In this document: positions 1-8,351 of the stretch, piece after piece
Numbering within the stretch: position 1 is the first letter of the stretch
How the letters are laid out: each line of letters starts with the position of its first letter
Assembly (NCBI GenBank): GCA_030593645.1
Contig: JAUVGT010000136.1
Coordinates: 1 to 11,177 of the forward strand
Length of the DNA: 11,177 nt
DNA from: Deltaproteobacteria bacterium
Lineage (GTDB): Bacteria > Desulfobacterota > Desulfobacteria > Desulfobacterales > JAUVGT01
Direction of reading: 5' to 3'
Notes under the pieces: generated by a model
Told to the model about the DNA's origin: nothing
Databases searched by the model: none
Seen by the model: the letters and a program-made list of their open reading frames with translations, nothing else
Program-made: the position numbers and the translations under genes

Positions 1-55
1 GTGCTGAATTCGCGCAGACAGTCGGAGAAACTACAAAATATGTAGGTATATCAGG

Positions 56-1435
56 TCAAATGCCACTATTTTTGATGCTTTTTACATCTATCTTATGTTT
101 CTTAATTCTATGCCACAGGCTTCTCTGATTAATGCCCAGGAGTTCAGTGGCTCGTATCTGGACCCCGCCGGTTTGTCTCAATGCGTCCATAATTAGATTT
201 TTTTCCATTTCATTTAAACGGTCATCAAGCGGAGAATTTGATGACCGCAGTGGGATGTGATCAGAGTGATCAAATGATTTTATGATTGAAGACGGAAGAT
301 GGGAGGGCTCAATAAGATTGTCGTCACATATGATAATTGCGCGTTCAATCACATTCTGGAGTTCCCTGATATTACCCGGCCAGGAATAGGGCAATAGTAT
401 TTGCAGCGCGGGCGATGATATTTCAACTTTTTTTTCAGAATTTTTCAATAAATGGTCCACAAGGGCGGGGATATCTTCTTTTCTCTCTCGCAGTGCCGGG
501 AGATAGATTGTAAACACATTCAAACGGTAATACAAATCTTCCCTGAATTTTCCATCCTGTACCATTTGTTCAAGATCTTTGTTGGTGGACGCGATAAACC
601 GGATATCCGTTTTTATGGTTCGGCCGCCGCCCACACGGTAAAATTCGCGCTCCTGGATGACACGGAGAATTTTTGCCTGTAAATTCAGCGGCATATCTCC
701 TATTTCATCCAAAAAAATAGTGCCCCCTTCAGCCATATCGAACTTACCGGGTTTAAATGACGTGGCACCCGTAAAAGAGCCTTTTTCATGGCCAAAAAGT
801 TCGCTTTCCAATAGTTCTGCCGGTATGGCCGCGCAGTTTAATTTAATAAAAGATTTGTGTTTTCTCAGGCTTTGTTCATATATGCTTGACGCGATGAGCT
901 CTTTTCCGGTTCCGCTCTCTCCAAGGATCAAAACCGTTGAGTCCGTTGGAGATACTTTCATGACCAGGCTCATAATACCCCGAATCGCCAGACTTTCACC
1001 AATGATATTCGGAAAGATATGTTTGGAGTCGATTCGGCTGAGTACGTTCGTCACCTGGGTAAAAACATTCGTGAACTGTTTAATCTGATCCACTGAACCG
1101 GGCCTTTCTTTTTTATACTCAGAATGTGAAAGAGGGGGAAGCTGCCTGGCTTTGTCCACGAATTCTTCTACGGGTTTCAATATCAGTCTGACAAGTATAA
1201 CACCTGAGATAAACGCGAGTACTCCGATAATAAATATCGCCCACAGAACCGGATGCTCAAAATCAAGACGGTTTTTCATATGATACTCTGTAAGCGTTGA
1301 AGCAAGGAGCGCGGCCAGTATTGAAAAACCTGTAAAAATAAAAGGGATGATGATGATCAGGTTAATATGATATTGAGGAAGATTCTTGATATCTTCTCTC
1401 AGGTTAAGGATAAATCGTCCGAATTTTTTGACCAT
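56..1435 (-). CDS. Membrane-anchored sigma-54-dependent transcriptional activator (NtrC family)
   Basis: This is a sigma-54 enhancer-binding protein of 459 residues. The N-terminus has two hydrophobic segments (about residues 24-48 and 64-86) followed by a HAMP-like linker. The AAA+ domain has Walker A GESGTGKE (172-179), the sigma-54 contact loop as GSFTGA instead of GAFTGA (219-224), Walker B ending FLDEIG (about 241-246) and the REDLYYRLN arginine region (298-306). A Fis-type helix-turn-helix ends the protein (about 410-448, ATELLGINQRSLWHRIKKH). There is no receiver domain and no partner kinase here, so the membrane part probably acts as the sensor. The ATG at 1435 lies 11 bases after the mshG stop. 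An upstream GTG at 1477 would overlap mshG and has no visible ribosome site, so I did not use it. Being last in this run of pilus genes, it probably regulates them or the pilin genes further on; the target is inference. The domain call is firm. Confidence 0.93.
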   Translation of the reverse strand: MVKKFGRFILNLREDIKNLPQYHINLIIIIPFIFTGFSILAALLASTLTEYHMKNRLDFEHPVLWAIFIIGVLAFISGVILVRLILKPVEEFVDKARQLPPLSHSEYKKERPGSVDQIKQFTNVFTQVTNVLSRIDSKHIFPNIIGESLAIRGIMSLVMKVSPTDSTVLILGESGTGKELIASSIYEQSLRKHKSFIKLNCAAIPAELLESELFGHEKGSFTGATSFKPGKFDMAEGGTIFLDEIGDMPLNLQAKILRVIQEREFYRVGGGRTIKTDIRFIASTNKDLEQMVQDGKFREDLYYRLNVFTIYLPALRERKEDIPALVDHLLKNSEKKVEISSPALQILLPYSWPGNIRELQNVIERAIIICDDNLIEPSHLPSSIIKSFDHSDHIPLRSSNSPLDDRLNEMEKNLIMDALRQTGGVQIRATELLGINQRSLWHRIKKHKIDVKSIKNSGI

Positions 1436-1446
1436 AGTATTTACTT

Positions 1447-2670
1447 TTAAAATTTCACCATTTTTGTTAGATCCCACATGGGCATAAATATGGCAAGCGC
1501 GAAAAAACCAATGATGGCCGCCAGCCCGATTATGAGAACAGGACCGATGGCTTCCGTCAGTTTCTTTATGGAATAATCAACCTCAGTATCATAATGTTCG
1601 GATACATCCCCAAGCATGTCCTGAAGATTACCGGTTTCTTCCCCAATGGCAACCATGTTGATCAGCATGGGCGTGAAATACTTTGCAGATTTTAAGGGTT
1701 CGGCTATTCCGCGGCCTTCTTCCAGCCGGTTTTTAATATGATCCAGTTCCCGTGAGATCGCCATATTACCGATGGTGCCCGACAATATGTCCATGGAATC
1801 CAGAATATCCACACCGCTTGAATGCAGGATAGAAAAAATACTGGCAAACCTTGAAATGGCGGCCCTGAGTAATAAGGATCCGATAACAGGTACCCGAAGC
1901 AGTAACGCGTCTTTTACAAACCGGCCCTGTTCTGTCCGTAAATAAAAAGCAAGCAGCATAATAGCAATAACAATGATACCCAGTATAAAATACCAGTAAT
2001 CCGACAGAAACTGGTAAATGTTCATGCTGATTTTTGTGGGAAGAGGCAGGTCAAGTTTCGCGTTTTTAAAAAAATTGACAAATTTCGGTATGACAAATGT
2101 GAAAAGGATAATAAACGCAATCAACAAAAAAGTGATTACAAAAATCGGGTATTGAAGAACCGACCTGATCCTGGTTTTTACCTCATATTCATGTTCAATG
2201 ACATATGTCAGCCGATCCAGGATTTCAGGAAGTGAACCGCTCGCTTCCCCGGCTTTAATCATGCTGCAGTATAGAAATGAAAATACTTTGGGATACTTCA
2301 TAAACGCGTCATGCAGGCTCGCGCCTTCATTGATATCCTGGTGTATATTATTTATGACTTTTCTGAGTTTTGGATTTTCGGTCTGGTCTTCCAGCACCTG
2401 GAGTATATTCAGCATGGACAAGCCGGCTTTAAGAAGTGTTCGGAATTGTTTTGTGAAAAGAATAATATCCGGAGGTTTGACTTGGTACAGACTTTCCCGC
2501 AGTCCGGATAAACCGAGACCCGTGCTGCCAGGTGCTTTCTTTATAATTTTTGAGGGTATATAGCCCTGGGCGGCCAGTGTGTTATTGGCAGCGTCTATTG
2601 AGTCCGCTTCAATCACACCGGTTTTTGTGATTCCGGTTTCTGTGATGGCTGTGTAGGAATAGGTGCCCAT
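1447..2670 (-). CDS. mshG: Type IV pilus inner-membrane platform protein, MshG/PilC/GspF family
   Basis: This is the polytopic platform protein of the pilus assembly machine. It sits in the inner membrane and transmits the action of the assembly ATPase to pilin subunits. It is 407 residues long, the usual family length. It has two copies of the T2SSF domain, each with the family signature: GEASGSLPEIL (141-151) and GEETGNLQDML (343-353). Three membrane segments fall at about 175-195, 226-245 and 375-397, also typical. The start is an ATG with a weak GAGAA ribosome site about 8 bases upstream. It begins 51 bases after the mshE stop and is followed closely by the sigma-54 activator, so all three are probably co-transcribed. 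The choice of MshG over PilC or GspF rests on gene order and not on a diagnostic residue. Confidence 0.93.
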   Translation of the reverse strand: MGTYSYTAITETGITKTGVIEADSIDAANNTLAAQGYIPSKIIKKAPGSTGLGLSGLRESLYQVKPPDIILFTKQFRTLLKAGLSMLNILQVLEDQTENPKLRKVINNIHQDINEGASLHDAFMKYPKVFSFLYCSMIKAGEASGSLPEILDRLTYVIEHEYEVKTRIRSVLQYPIFVITFLLIAFIILFTFVIPKFVNFFKNAKLDLPLPTKISMNIYQFLSDYWYFILGIIVIAIMLLAFYLRTEQGRFVKDALLLRVPVIGSLLLRAAISRFASIFSILHSSGVDILDSMDILSGTIGNMAISRELDHIKNRLEEGRGIAEPLKSAKYFTPMLINMVAIGEETGNLQDMLGDVSEHYDTEVDYSIKKLTEAIGPVLIIGLAAIIGFFALAIFMPMWDLTKMVKF

Positions 2671-2721
2671 ATATAAGTTCTCTAAATTGTCGTAGAAGTG
2701 GTTGTAACACCAGTTCTAATG

Positions 2722-4425
2722 TTATACCAGAACAGCTGACGTGGCTTCATCCAAAGTGGTGATACCTTTTTGGATTTTGATGGCCGCGTTTTCCTTAAGT
2801 GTGATCAGACTGCCTGATTCTTTTGCAGCCTTGGTGATTTCCTGGGCCGAATATTTTTTTATAATCATTTTCTGAAGCATTTCGTCAATGATCAGAACTT
2901 CGAAAATTCCGCTTCTTCCTTTGTATCCAGTCTGCATGCAGTTGAAGCAACCGGTTCCTTTCATAAAATTGTCTTTTTTGGAATGATTGATGCCCCAATA
3001 TTCCAGGGCTTCATTTGACGGCGTATAAGGTTTTTTGCATTCGGAGCATACCGTTCTGACCAGTCTTTGAGCAAAGGACGCCAGCATGACCGAGGAAACC
3101 AGGAAAGGTTCAATGCCCATATCGATAAACCGGGTGATTGCTCCGGCGGCATCATTCGTATGCAATGTGCTGAAAACACGATGACCGGTCAGGGCGGCCT
3201 GGACCGCGATTGTGGCAGTTTCAGTATCACGGATTTCTCCCACCATAATAACATCAGGATCCTGACGCAAAATAGAGCGGAGACCGTCGGCGAAAGTCAT
3301 GCCGGCCTTTCGGTTAAGCTGTATTTGCCGGATTTTTTCAATTCTGAATTCAATCGGGTCTTCAACAGTAATGATGTTGATATCCGGCTGATTAATTGCC
3401 CGCAGTATTGAATACAGGCTGGTGCTTTTTCCGCTTCCGGTCGGTCCTGTGCTTAAAATCATGCCGTAAGGTTTGTTGATGATCGATATTATTTTTTTTT
3501 GGTCGGCGTCGGTCATCCCGAGTCTTTCAAGGGAGTAAACGCCGCTGCTGGTGTCAAGGAGGCGCAAGACCATATTTTCACCATGAATGGAAGGCATGGT
3601 TGACGTCCTGACGTTTATTTCCTTGTTTTTCATTTTTACAGTAAAACGGCCGTCCTGGGGAACCCGTGATACGGCGATATCCATGTTGGCCAGGATTTTT
3701 AACCGTGATACGATCGGAAGAAACATTGATTTCGGGGGCGCGGGTACTTCATGCAGTTTACCGTCCACGCGAAAACGGACCTGAACATAATCTCGCTCCG
3801 GGCTGATATGGATATCGCTGGCGCCTTCCCGAATGCCCTGAGAAAGTATGGAATTTACCAGGCGCACAACGGGGGCTTCCTCAGCCATACCCTGAAGGGA
3901 ACTGACTTCAACATCTTCAGTAACCTGGGTTTTTTCAGCCCCCTTATCATATTCCATCTCTTCCATATCCTCCAGTACACCACCGATACCTGAGTACGTG
4001 CCATAAAGGGTGGAGTGGAGCTGGTTCAGTTCCTGTTCGGTGCATATAATTGTTTCCACTTCGTAATTGGTAGATACTTCGAGCGTGTCTATGGCGTTAA
4101 TGTCCATCGGATCAGTCATAGCAACCGTAAGGAGTAGACCCTCTTTTCTCAGGGGAGCCGCCTGGCACCGGTGGGCGATATCAGCCGGAATGATATTTGC
4201 CAAATCCAGGTTTACCGCGAATTTACTGGCCGAGTATTTAATAAGGTTTAACTGGCTGGATACCATATCGACGATTTGCGGCTCACTGACGATTCCTTCC
4301 CGCACCAGGAATTGACCGAGTTTTAATTTGGATTTCTTCTGGTGAGGGAGTATTTTTTCAAGCTGCTCTGATGTCAGCAGCCCTCCTTCAACAAGAATTT
4401 TGCCAAGCAGTTTTTTCGTTCTCAA
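2722..4425 (-). CDS. mshE: Pilus assembly ATPase, MshE/PilB/GspE family
   Basis: This cytoplasmic hexameric ATPase powers pilus extension. At 567 residues it has the full family layout: a T2SSE N-terminal domain (about 1-145), an acidic linker (about 150-172), then the secretion ATPase core starting near VVRLVNSIL (186). Seen in the core are Walker A GPTGSGKS (327-334), the Asp box ITVEDPIE (352-359), Walker B PDVIMVGEIRD (390-400) and the His box GHRVFSTLHTND (414-425). A four-cysteine zinc site (C460, C463, C493, C496) is typical of assembly ATPases and argues against the retraction ATPase PilT. The start codon is TTG at 4425, with GAGAAG five bases upstream; the nearby ATGs are out of frame. 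Codons for Q-K-K-I near residue 309 contain a run of nine A. The gene lies between the mshM-like gene and mshG, matching msh order. Confidence 0.95.
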   Translation of the reverse strand: MRTKKLLGKILVEGGLLTSEQLEKILPHQKKSKLKLGQFLVREGIVSEPQIVDMVSSQLNLIKYSASKFAVNLDLANIIPADIAHRCQAAPLRKEGLLLTVAMTDPMDINAIDTLEVSTNYEVETIICTEQELNQLHSTLYGTYSGIGGVLEDMEEMEYDKGAEKTQVTEDVEVSSLQGMAEEAPVVRLVNSILSQGIREGASDIHISPERDYVQVRFRVDGKLHEVPAPPKSMFLPIVSRLKILANMDIAVSRVPQDGRFTVKMKNKEINVRTSTMPSIHGENMVLRLLDTSSGVYSLERLGMTDADQKKIISIINKPYGMILSTGPTGSGKSTSLYSILRAINQPDINIITVEDPIEFRIEKIRQIQLNRKAGMTFADGLRSILRQDPDVIMVGEIRDTETATIAVQAALTGHRVFSTLHTNDAAGAITRFIDMGIEPFLVSSVMLASFAQRLVRTVCSECKKPYTPSNEALEYWGINHSKKDNFMKGTGCFNCMQTGYKGRSGIFEVLIIDEMLQKMIIKKYSAQEITKAAKESGSLITLKENAAIKIQKGITTLDEATSAVLV

Positions 4426-4430
4426 TTTTT

Positions 4431-4436
4431 CTTCTC
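4431..4436 (-). promoter_or_regulatory. Ribosome binding site deciding the mshE TTG start
   Basis: The minus strand reads GAGAAG followed by five A and then TTG at 4425. The two ATG codons just upstream (in GGATGAG and AAATGGA) are out of frame with the ATPase. The site therefore supports the TTG start, which yields the expected N-terminal domain from its first residues. Confidence 0.5.
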
Positions 4437-4459
4437 ATCCATTTAAATTAAAAAATCAA

Positions 4460-4502
4460 TTTTTTACGAAACCGTCTCATTCGGACTTTTTACGAGACCA
4501 TC
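4460..4502 (-). repeat. Solo end of the palindromic MITE-like element (copy C)
   Basis: Read on the minus strand, this begins GATGGTCTCGTAAAAAGTCC, identical to the left tip of the copies at 8898 and 11039. It continues with the second, related unit GACGGTTTCGTAAA 26 bases further in, as those copies do. The palindromic body and the opposite end are missing, so it is a remnant or an independently spread end module. Its first two bases (GA) are the last two of the TGA stop of the mshM-like gene. A 7-base ATTTTTT occurs on both sides (4459-4465 and 4503-4509), but it is low-complexity and I do not claim it as a target duplication. The region also includes part of an A/T palindrome (4450-4465). 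Confidence 0.75.
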
Positions 4503-6099
4503 ATTTTTTGGCAAGCCCCGGGAAAAAGGGATCCGAAAAAAATACTGTATCTTCATCCCATTTTGAAACAACCCGTCCGGATACTGATATATCAGGAGAA
4601 AGTCTTTTAAGCTGGCTGAGTGCTGTCGATTCAGACAAATAGTATCGGTCAATGATCAGAGCGAATCGCGTTCCGACGCGTGAATTCCAATAAGGGAGTA
4701 AACGGATTCCCGGGTTCCCGCTCGGCAGAGATTTTAGTGACTGGTATGCTTCCTGCAGATATTTTTTTTCATCAATGATTATCCATGAGACCTTTCTGAA
4801 AAGCGGTTTTATTTGCCTGCGAATGGCTGGGATCACCACTGTCTGACCGACTTTAACAAGGTCCGGATTTTCAATGCCCGGGTTTACGAGTATAAAATTC
4901 TTAAGATGGTTTGAACTGAAGCCACCATATATTTTTGTGATTAAACCGGACAGAGTATCATTGCGTATTAAAGTAAGCCTTCCGAGTGTTTCCGGAAAGG
5001 GATAATTGATATCCGGCTGTTTCGGGACATAAGGATCTGTTTTTAAAATTCCCGCGGGACCTATTCTCGATGCAGCAGTGCTTTTGTGAACATTGATACT
5101 TACAGGACTCAAATCGGCTGAATACGTGCTTTCAGTTTTTAGTCTCGATAAATCCATATTCTTTTGGGGCCGGGTGGCTTTTAGCTGGTTAAAAGTCATC
5201 AAAGTATAAGCAAGGGATAGGGCGATAAGGAAAATCGCCGCAGTAAACGAGAGACTTTTTAGCATGGTTTTACGGCCGGGGAAAATACGGTGAACACAGG
5301 AACGAACCAAAAAGAAACCGATGGAAGTATGGTTCTGGACGATCATCGTTAATATACAGTTATGGCAAAGATGAATAATCTTTCGCGGATAACCCTTTGT
5401 AAATAAATAGATGGCCCAAAGAGCGGGCAAGGTAAAAAATGTGTATGCCTGGTATTGTTCACTGGATACATCCAGACGGTATTTGATCATTGACCTTGTG
5501 TCCCTGAAAGTCAGCGGCTTCAAGACATGATAAAGGTTGATCCGGTCCACGAAATTTTCATGTTTATTCAGTGTGTTTTTAAATTCCTTTTGAGCGAAAA
5601 TGACGATCTGAAGAAGTTTAAATGCGTTTGTTTCATAATTCAAGAATTCACGCAGTATCTCAAGACAAAAACCGGGGATTTTTTGTCCTTCATCAATAAT
5701 CAGGATAATTGTTTTGTTTTCCTCTACTCCATTTTGAAAAAGATAATTCTTAATGCTTTCCTTAATCTGCCAGTCACTGAAATCATCAGGAGATTTATTT
5801 CCCTGCATCATTTTTGATACGGTTTTGAGGAATTCCGTTGGATTAACAAAATACGGATCCAATACGAGATGGGTTTCAAACTGGCTGCTGTTCGCAAACA
5901 TACCGATCAGATGTCTGCAGAGGGTCGTTTTTCCTGTCCCGATATCACCGATAATGATATTCAGTCCTCTTTTTAACCGCAGGGCGAGTTCTATCTTCTG
6001 AAGGCATTCAAGATGACGGCTGGATTGAAAAAAGAATTCCGGATCTGGTGAGTTGGAAAACGGTTCCTTTTTTAATTGTAGTATATTGAAATAGTCCAT
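4501..6099 (-). CDS. mshM: ExeA/GspA/MshM-type AAA ATPase with membrane anchor, LysM and SPOR-like domains
   Basis: This 532-residue protein combines a cytoplasmic ATPase with a periplasmic peptidoglycan-binding part. The N-terminus MDYFNILQLKKEPFSNSPDP is the typical ExeA-family opening. Walker A is GDIGTGKT (51-58) and Walker B IILIIDEGQ (131-139), where the family usually has DEAQ. One membrane segment lies at about 284-303, followed by a polar linker. A LysM-type domain spans about 373-424 (NDTLSGLI ... VNPGIENPDLVKVGQTVVIP). The last 95 or so residues resemble a SPOR domain (about 437-515), which is less certain. ExeA/GspA proteins help place secretins through the cell wall. Vibrio MshM is, from memory, a shorter protein without these domains and is followed by mshN, which is absent here. 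The ATG at 6099 lies 50 bases after the secretin stop with only a weak ribosome site. The TGA stop coincides with a mobile-element tip. Confidence 0.88.
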   Translation of the reverse strand: MDYFNILQLKKEPFSNSPDPEFFFQSSRHLECLQKIELALRLKRGLNIIIGDIGTGKTTLCRHLIGMFANSSQFETHLVLDPYFVNPTEFLKTVSKMMQGNKSPDDFSDWQIKESIKNYLFQNGVEENKTIILIIDEGQKIPGFCLEILREFLNYETNAFKLLQIVIFAQKEFKNTLNKHENFVDRINLYHVLKPLTFRDTRSMIKYRLDVSSEQYQAYTFFTLPALWAIYLFTKGYPRKIIHLCHNCILTMIVQNHTSIGFFLVRSCVHRIFPGRKTMLKSLSFTAAIFLIALSLAYTLMTFNQLKATRPQKNMDLSRLKTESTYSADLSPVSINVHKSTAASRIGPAGILKTDPYVPKQPDINYPFPETLGRLTLIRNDTLSGLITKIYGGFSSNHLKNFILVNPGIENPDLVKVGQTVVIPAIRRQIKPLFRKVSWIIIDEKKYLQEAYQSLKSLPSGNPGIRLLPYWNSRVGTRFALIIDRYYLSESTALSQLKRLSPDISVSGRVVSKWDEDTVFFSDPFFPGLAKK

Positions 6100-6149
6100 T
6101 TTTAATCTGCGATAAACCAGTTTACCTAAAACATATTATAATATCGATT

Positions 6150-7763
6150 TTACTGGGAAGTACCCTCTTCACCGGTATCCGGAGTCGGCGCATCTTCCGG
6201 TTTAGATGTACTTTCTGCTGAAGGCTGAGCCTGATCATTTGTTTTTAATATATGCGGAGTGATGAAAATAAGCACTTCTTCCATATCCTTACCGGAGCCT
6301 TTTCTTTTAAAGAGATACCCAAGACCGGGTATGTCCTTTAGCAAGGGAACACCCTCTTCGGACTTGCGGGAAAGCTCCCTGCTGAGCCCCCCGATAACGG
6401 TGGTCTGCCCATTAAAAAGAACCACATTCGTTTCTGCCATTTTTGTGATAATCGTGGGATTTCCACTCACAGTCCTGGTGAAATCGAGTTCATCCTTACT
6501 TGTGATAATTTTCAATTTAAGTGTATTTTTATTAATCACATGGGGGGTGACCTCCAGTTTCAGTACAGCATCTTCATACCTTACTTCCACCTCCCCGTCT
6601 TCCACAATCTGAATCGGAACCCTTGAGCCGCTTTCGATGATCGCGGTCTGGTTTTCAATTGTGGTGATGGAAGGACTCGAGAGTATGTTCAGTTTTCCTT
6701 GTTCCTGAAGCGCGGTAAGCTGAACCGTTAAAAGATTATGACCCATATTCTGAAACAGGAAACCGAGGGTCATCCCGAGGTCCGGACTTAGATCCTGAGG
6801 AAAATTAAATGCAGACCCTGATGGCGGCAGATACCTTGTTTCTTCCCCTGTGACCGTAAAAAGAGAGTCATTATTTAAGTTGTATCCTCCGGGTCCCAGC
6901 CATGCCCGGTTATCATCGCGTTCACCGTAGAGAAGCCCTCCCCACTGGATCCCCAGTGCCCGGGCTGTACCACTGCTGGTTTCAACAATTTGGGCTTCAA
7001 TCAAGATCTGGGACGTGGGCATGTCCAGTTTCGCAATCAAGGATGCTATCTTGTGGATATCATCTTGAATGGCATGAATAATCAGGGAGTTGGTGTGTTC
7101 ATCCACCATTACCGAACCGAGAGCTTTACCATCTTTGTCTCGGGAAAGGAATTTTTCAAGGTTTTCTTTCAGCTTTGCGGCTTCAGAATAATGAATCCGA
7201 ATGATTTGTGTTGCCAGCGGTTCCGTGATTTTTAAATCTCTCTTTTGGGCTTTACGCTTCAGCTCATTTTCCATGTCCAAAATGGTCATAATCCTGATGA
7301 TGTCTCCTTCCCGGACATAGGTGAGACCATGAGTGGCAAGGACACTTTTAAATACCTGATCCCATGGAGCCATTGAAATATTAATGTTTGTTTTTCCTCT
7401 GATTTTCTGGTTAAGCATAATGTTTTGTTTAGCGGCCCTCGCAAGTGCCCTCAGAAGAACAGCAACATCAATATCTTTCATTTTCATTGAAATTTTCTGG
7501 GTAGGGAGAGGTTTGTCACTATTGACCGGTAAATCGCGTTTTACAACGAACTCCGGTTCTTTTTTTTCGAGGTTTTCATTATGCTGTATGGGTGATGGAG
7601 AAAACCCCCCTGATTCTTTTGCCTTTACCCTCCAGGTGTCAAATGACAGGTGATCCGTCTCCTTCTGTTTGGCGGCACAGCTTAACATATGCACCAGTAA
7701 AAAGATTGAACAGAACGAAATTTGAGCAATTTTATAAATAGGGAACGTTTTTTTGATAACCAT
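6150..7763 (-). CDS. mshL: Outer-membrane secretin of MSHA-type pilus, MshL (PilQ/GspD superfamily)
   Basis: This is the ring-forming channel through which the pilus crosses the outer membrane. From the ATG at 7763 it is 537 residues. The N-terminus is a signal peptide ending MLSC with Cys29, an imperfect lipobox, so a lipoprotein is likely but not certain. Next come an STN/N0-type domain (about 92-160, MKDIDVAVLLRALARAA ... PWDQVFKSVL), an N1-like domain (about 180-248, with NSLIIHAIQDDIHKIASLI) and the secretin core (about 252-507). The core carries the family signature VPLLKDIPGLGYLF (from 472) and ends EEVLIFITPHIL. The last 30 residues are a Ser/Pro/Glu-rich tail. A TTG at 7787 would add eight residues; it has no ribosome site, so I prefer the ATG, though support there is also weak. 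The STN domain and neighbours favour MshL over GspD. Confidence 0.92.
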   Translation of the reverse strand: MVIKKTFPIYKIAQISFCSIFLLVHMLSCAAKQKETDHLSFDTWRVKAKESGGFSPSPIQHNENLEKKEPEFVVKRDLPVNSDKPLPTQKISMKMKDIDVAVLLRALARAAKQNIMLNQKIRGKTNINISMAPWDQVFKSVLATHGLTYVREGDIIRIMTILDMENELKRKAQKRDLKITEPLATQIIRIHYSEAAKLKENLEKFLSRDKDGKALGSVMVDEHTNSLIIHAIQDDIHKIASLIAKLDMPTSQILIEAQIVETSSGTARALGIQWGGLLYGERDDNRAWLGPGGYNLNNDSLFTVTGEETRYLPPSGSAFNFPQDLSPDLGMTLGFLFQNMGHNLLTVQLTALQEQGKLNILSSPSITTIENQTAIIESGSRVPIQIVEDGEVEVRYEDAVLKLEVTPHVINKNTLKLKIITSKDELDFTRTVSGNPTIITKMAETNVVLFNGQTTVIGGLSRELSRKSEEGVPLLKDIPGLGYLFKRKGSGKDMEEVLIFITPHILKTNDQAQPSAESTSKPEDAPTPDTGEEGTSQ

Positions 7764-7845
7764 GGTATATACCGCCGCTTTTTTCAATGTCGAATAAACA
7801 GTTAATTGTATAGATTCTACTCCCTTTCTTCGCCGGTTTTTCGTG

Positions 7846-8334
7846 CTAATCTTCTTCCAATCGGACAGTAATTTTTCTTTTTCCGTTTTTTGTCATAACA
7901 ATGATGCGGTCAGGATAAATCTGTTCGATGGTTAATCCGGTCTCCATAATTTTATCACCCTTTTCATATTCCAGCCCGTTTATGATTGCCAGTGCATTAC
8001 CACCCATATTTATATAACCGGTGTAAGAGATGTCCAGTTTCACAGCTTGTTTGGTTTTAACAGCCTGTTTTGGCTCTATTTCTAATTTTTTAGCTTTCTT
8101 CAGCATGGGGTTCCATGTCCATTTTTTGGGCACACGTTCAATGACATAGGCGTCAATATCCGAAAGCTCATCCTTGGTCAGGTCTGCCACAGTTGAAATG
8201 AATGTGTTGTATGTGTTCAGTCTGCTGCCGGATAGTGATTGTATATTTTTTGACGGTTCGATATAGAAAATATAAACCCCATAGAGGATGGATATTAACA
8301 TACAAACGACTATGATTTTTTCTCGTTTTGACAT
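7846..8334 (-). CDS. Small bitopic pilus protein, MshK/PilP/GspC-like
   Basis: This 162-residue protein has one N-terminal membrane segment (about residues 7-26, IIVVCMLISILYGVYIFYI) and a periplasmic remainder. The last 60 residues (YTGYINMGGNALAIING ... TVRLEE) look like the small beta domain of PilP and of the GspC homology region, which contacts the secretin N0 domain. The linker carries a short tandem repeat, KQAVKTKQAVK, encoded by a degenerate 18-base DNA repeat near 8041-8075. Its place between the PilO-like gene and the secretin is that of mshK. The start is the ATG at 8334, 17 bases after the previous stop; the ribosome site is weak (GATAAG). Sequence similarity in this family is low, so the call leans on size, topology and position. 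Confidence 0.75.
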   Translation of the reverse strand: MSKREKIIVVCMLISILYGVYIFYIEPSKNIQSLSGSRLNTYNTFISTVADLTKDELSDIDAYVIERVPKKWTWNPMLKKAKKLEIEPKQAVKTKQAVKLDISYTGYINMGGNALAIINGLEYEKGDKIMETGLTIEQIYPDRIIVMTKNGKRKITVRLEED

Positions 8335-8351
8335 ATTCTTATCGATTACTT

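Noticed and set aside
31..45. Inverted repeat CTACA-AAATA-TGTAG just after the sigma-54 activator gene
   Set aside because: The stem is only five base pairs, mostly A/T, and no T-run follows on the minus strand, so it does not qualify as a terminator.
452..1088. Open frames on the plus strand opposite the activator, and similar ones opposite the other genes
   Set aside because: They have no recognisable domains or ribosome sites and lie antisense to well-supported conserved genes.
1436..1477. GTG start at 1477 for the sigma-54 activator
   Set aside because: It would overlap mshG by about 30 bases with no ribosome site. The ATG at 1435 follows the mshG stop closely and precedes the first membrane segment suitably.
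4000..4180. TGGCAC strings (about 4006 on minus, 4164 on plus) as sigma-54 promoters
   Set aside because: Neither has TTGC or GC at the required distance, and both lie inside the mshE coding sequence.
4450..4465. A/T palindrome AAAAAAT-CA-ATTTTTT between the mshM-like gene and mshE
   Set aside because: It is a pure A/T stem with a two-base gap. It could be low-complexity coincidence and lacks the G/C stem of an intrinsic terminator.
4459..4509. ATTTTTT on both sides of copy C as a target-site duplication
   Set aside because: The T-run is low-complexity, partly belongs to the element sequence (TTTTACGA), and copy C lacks the opposite end, so the match is uninformative.
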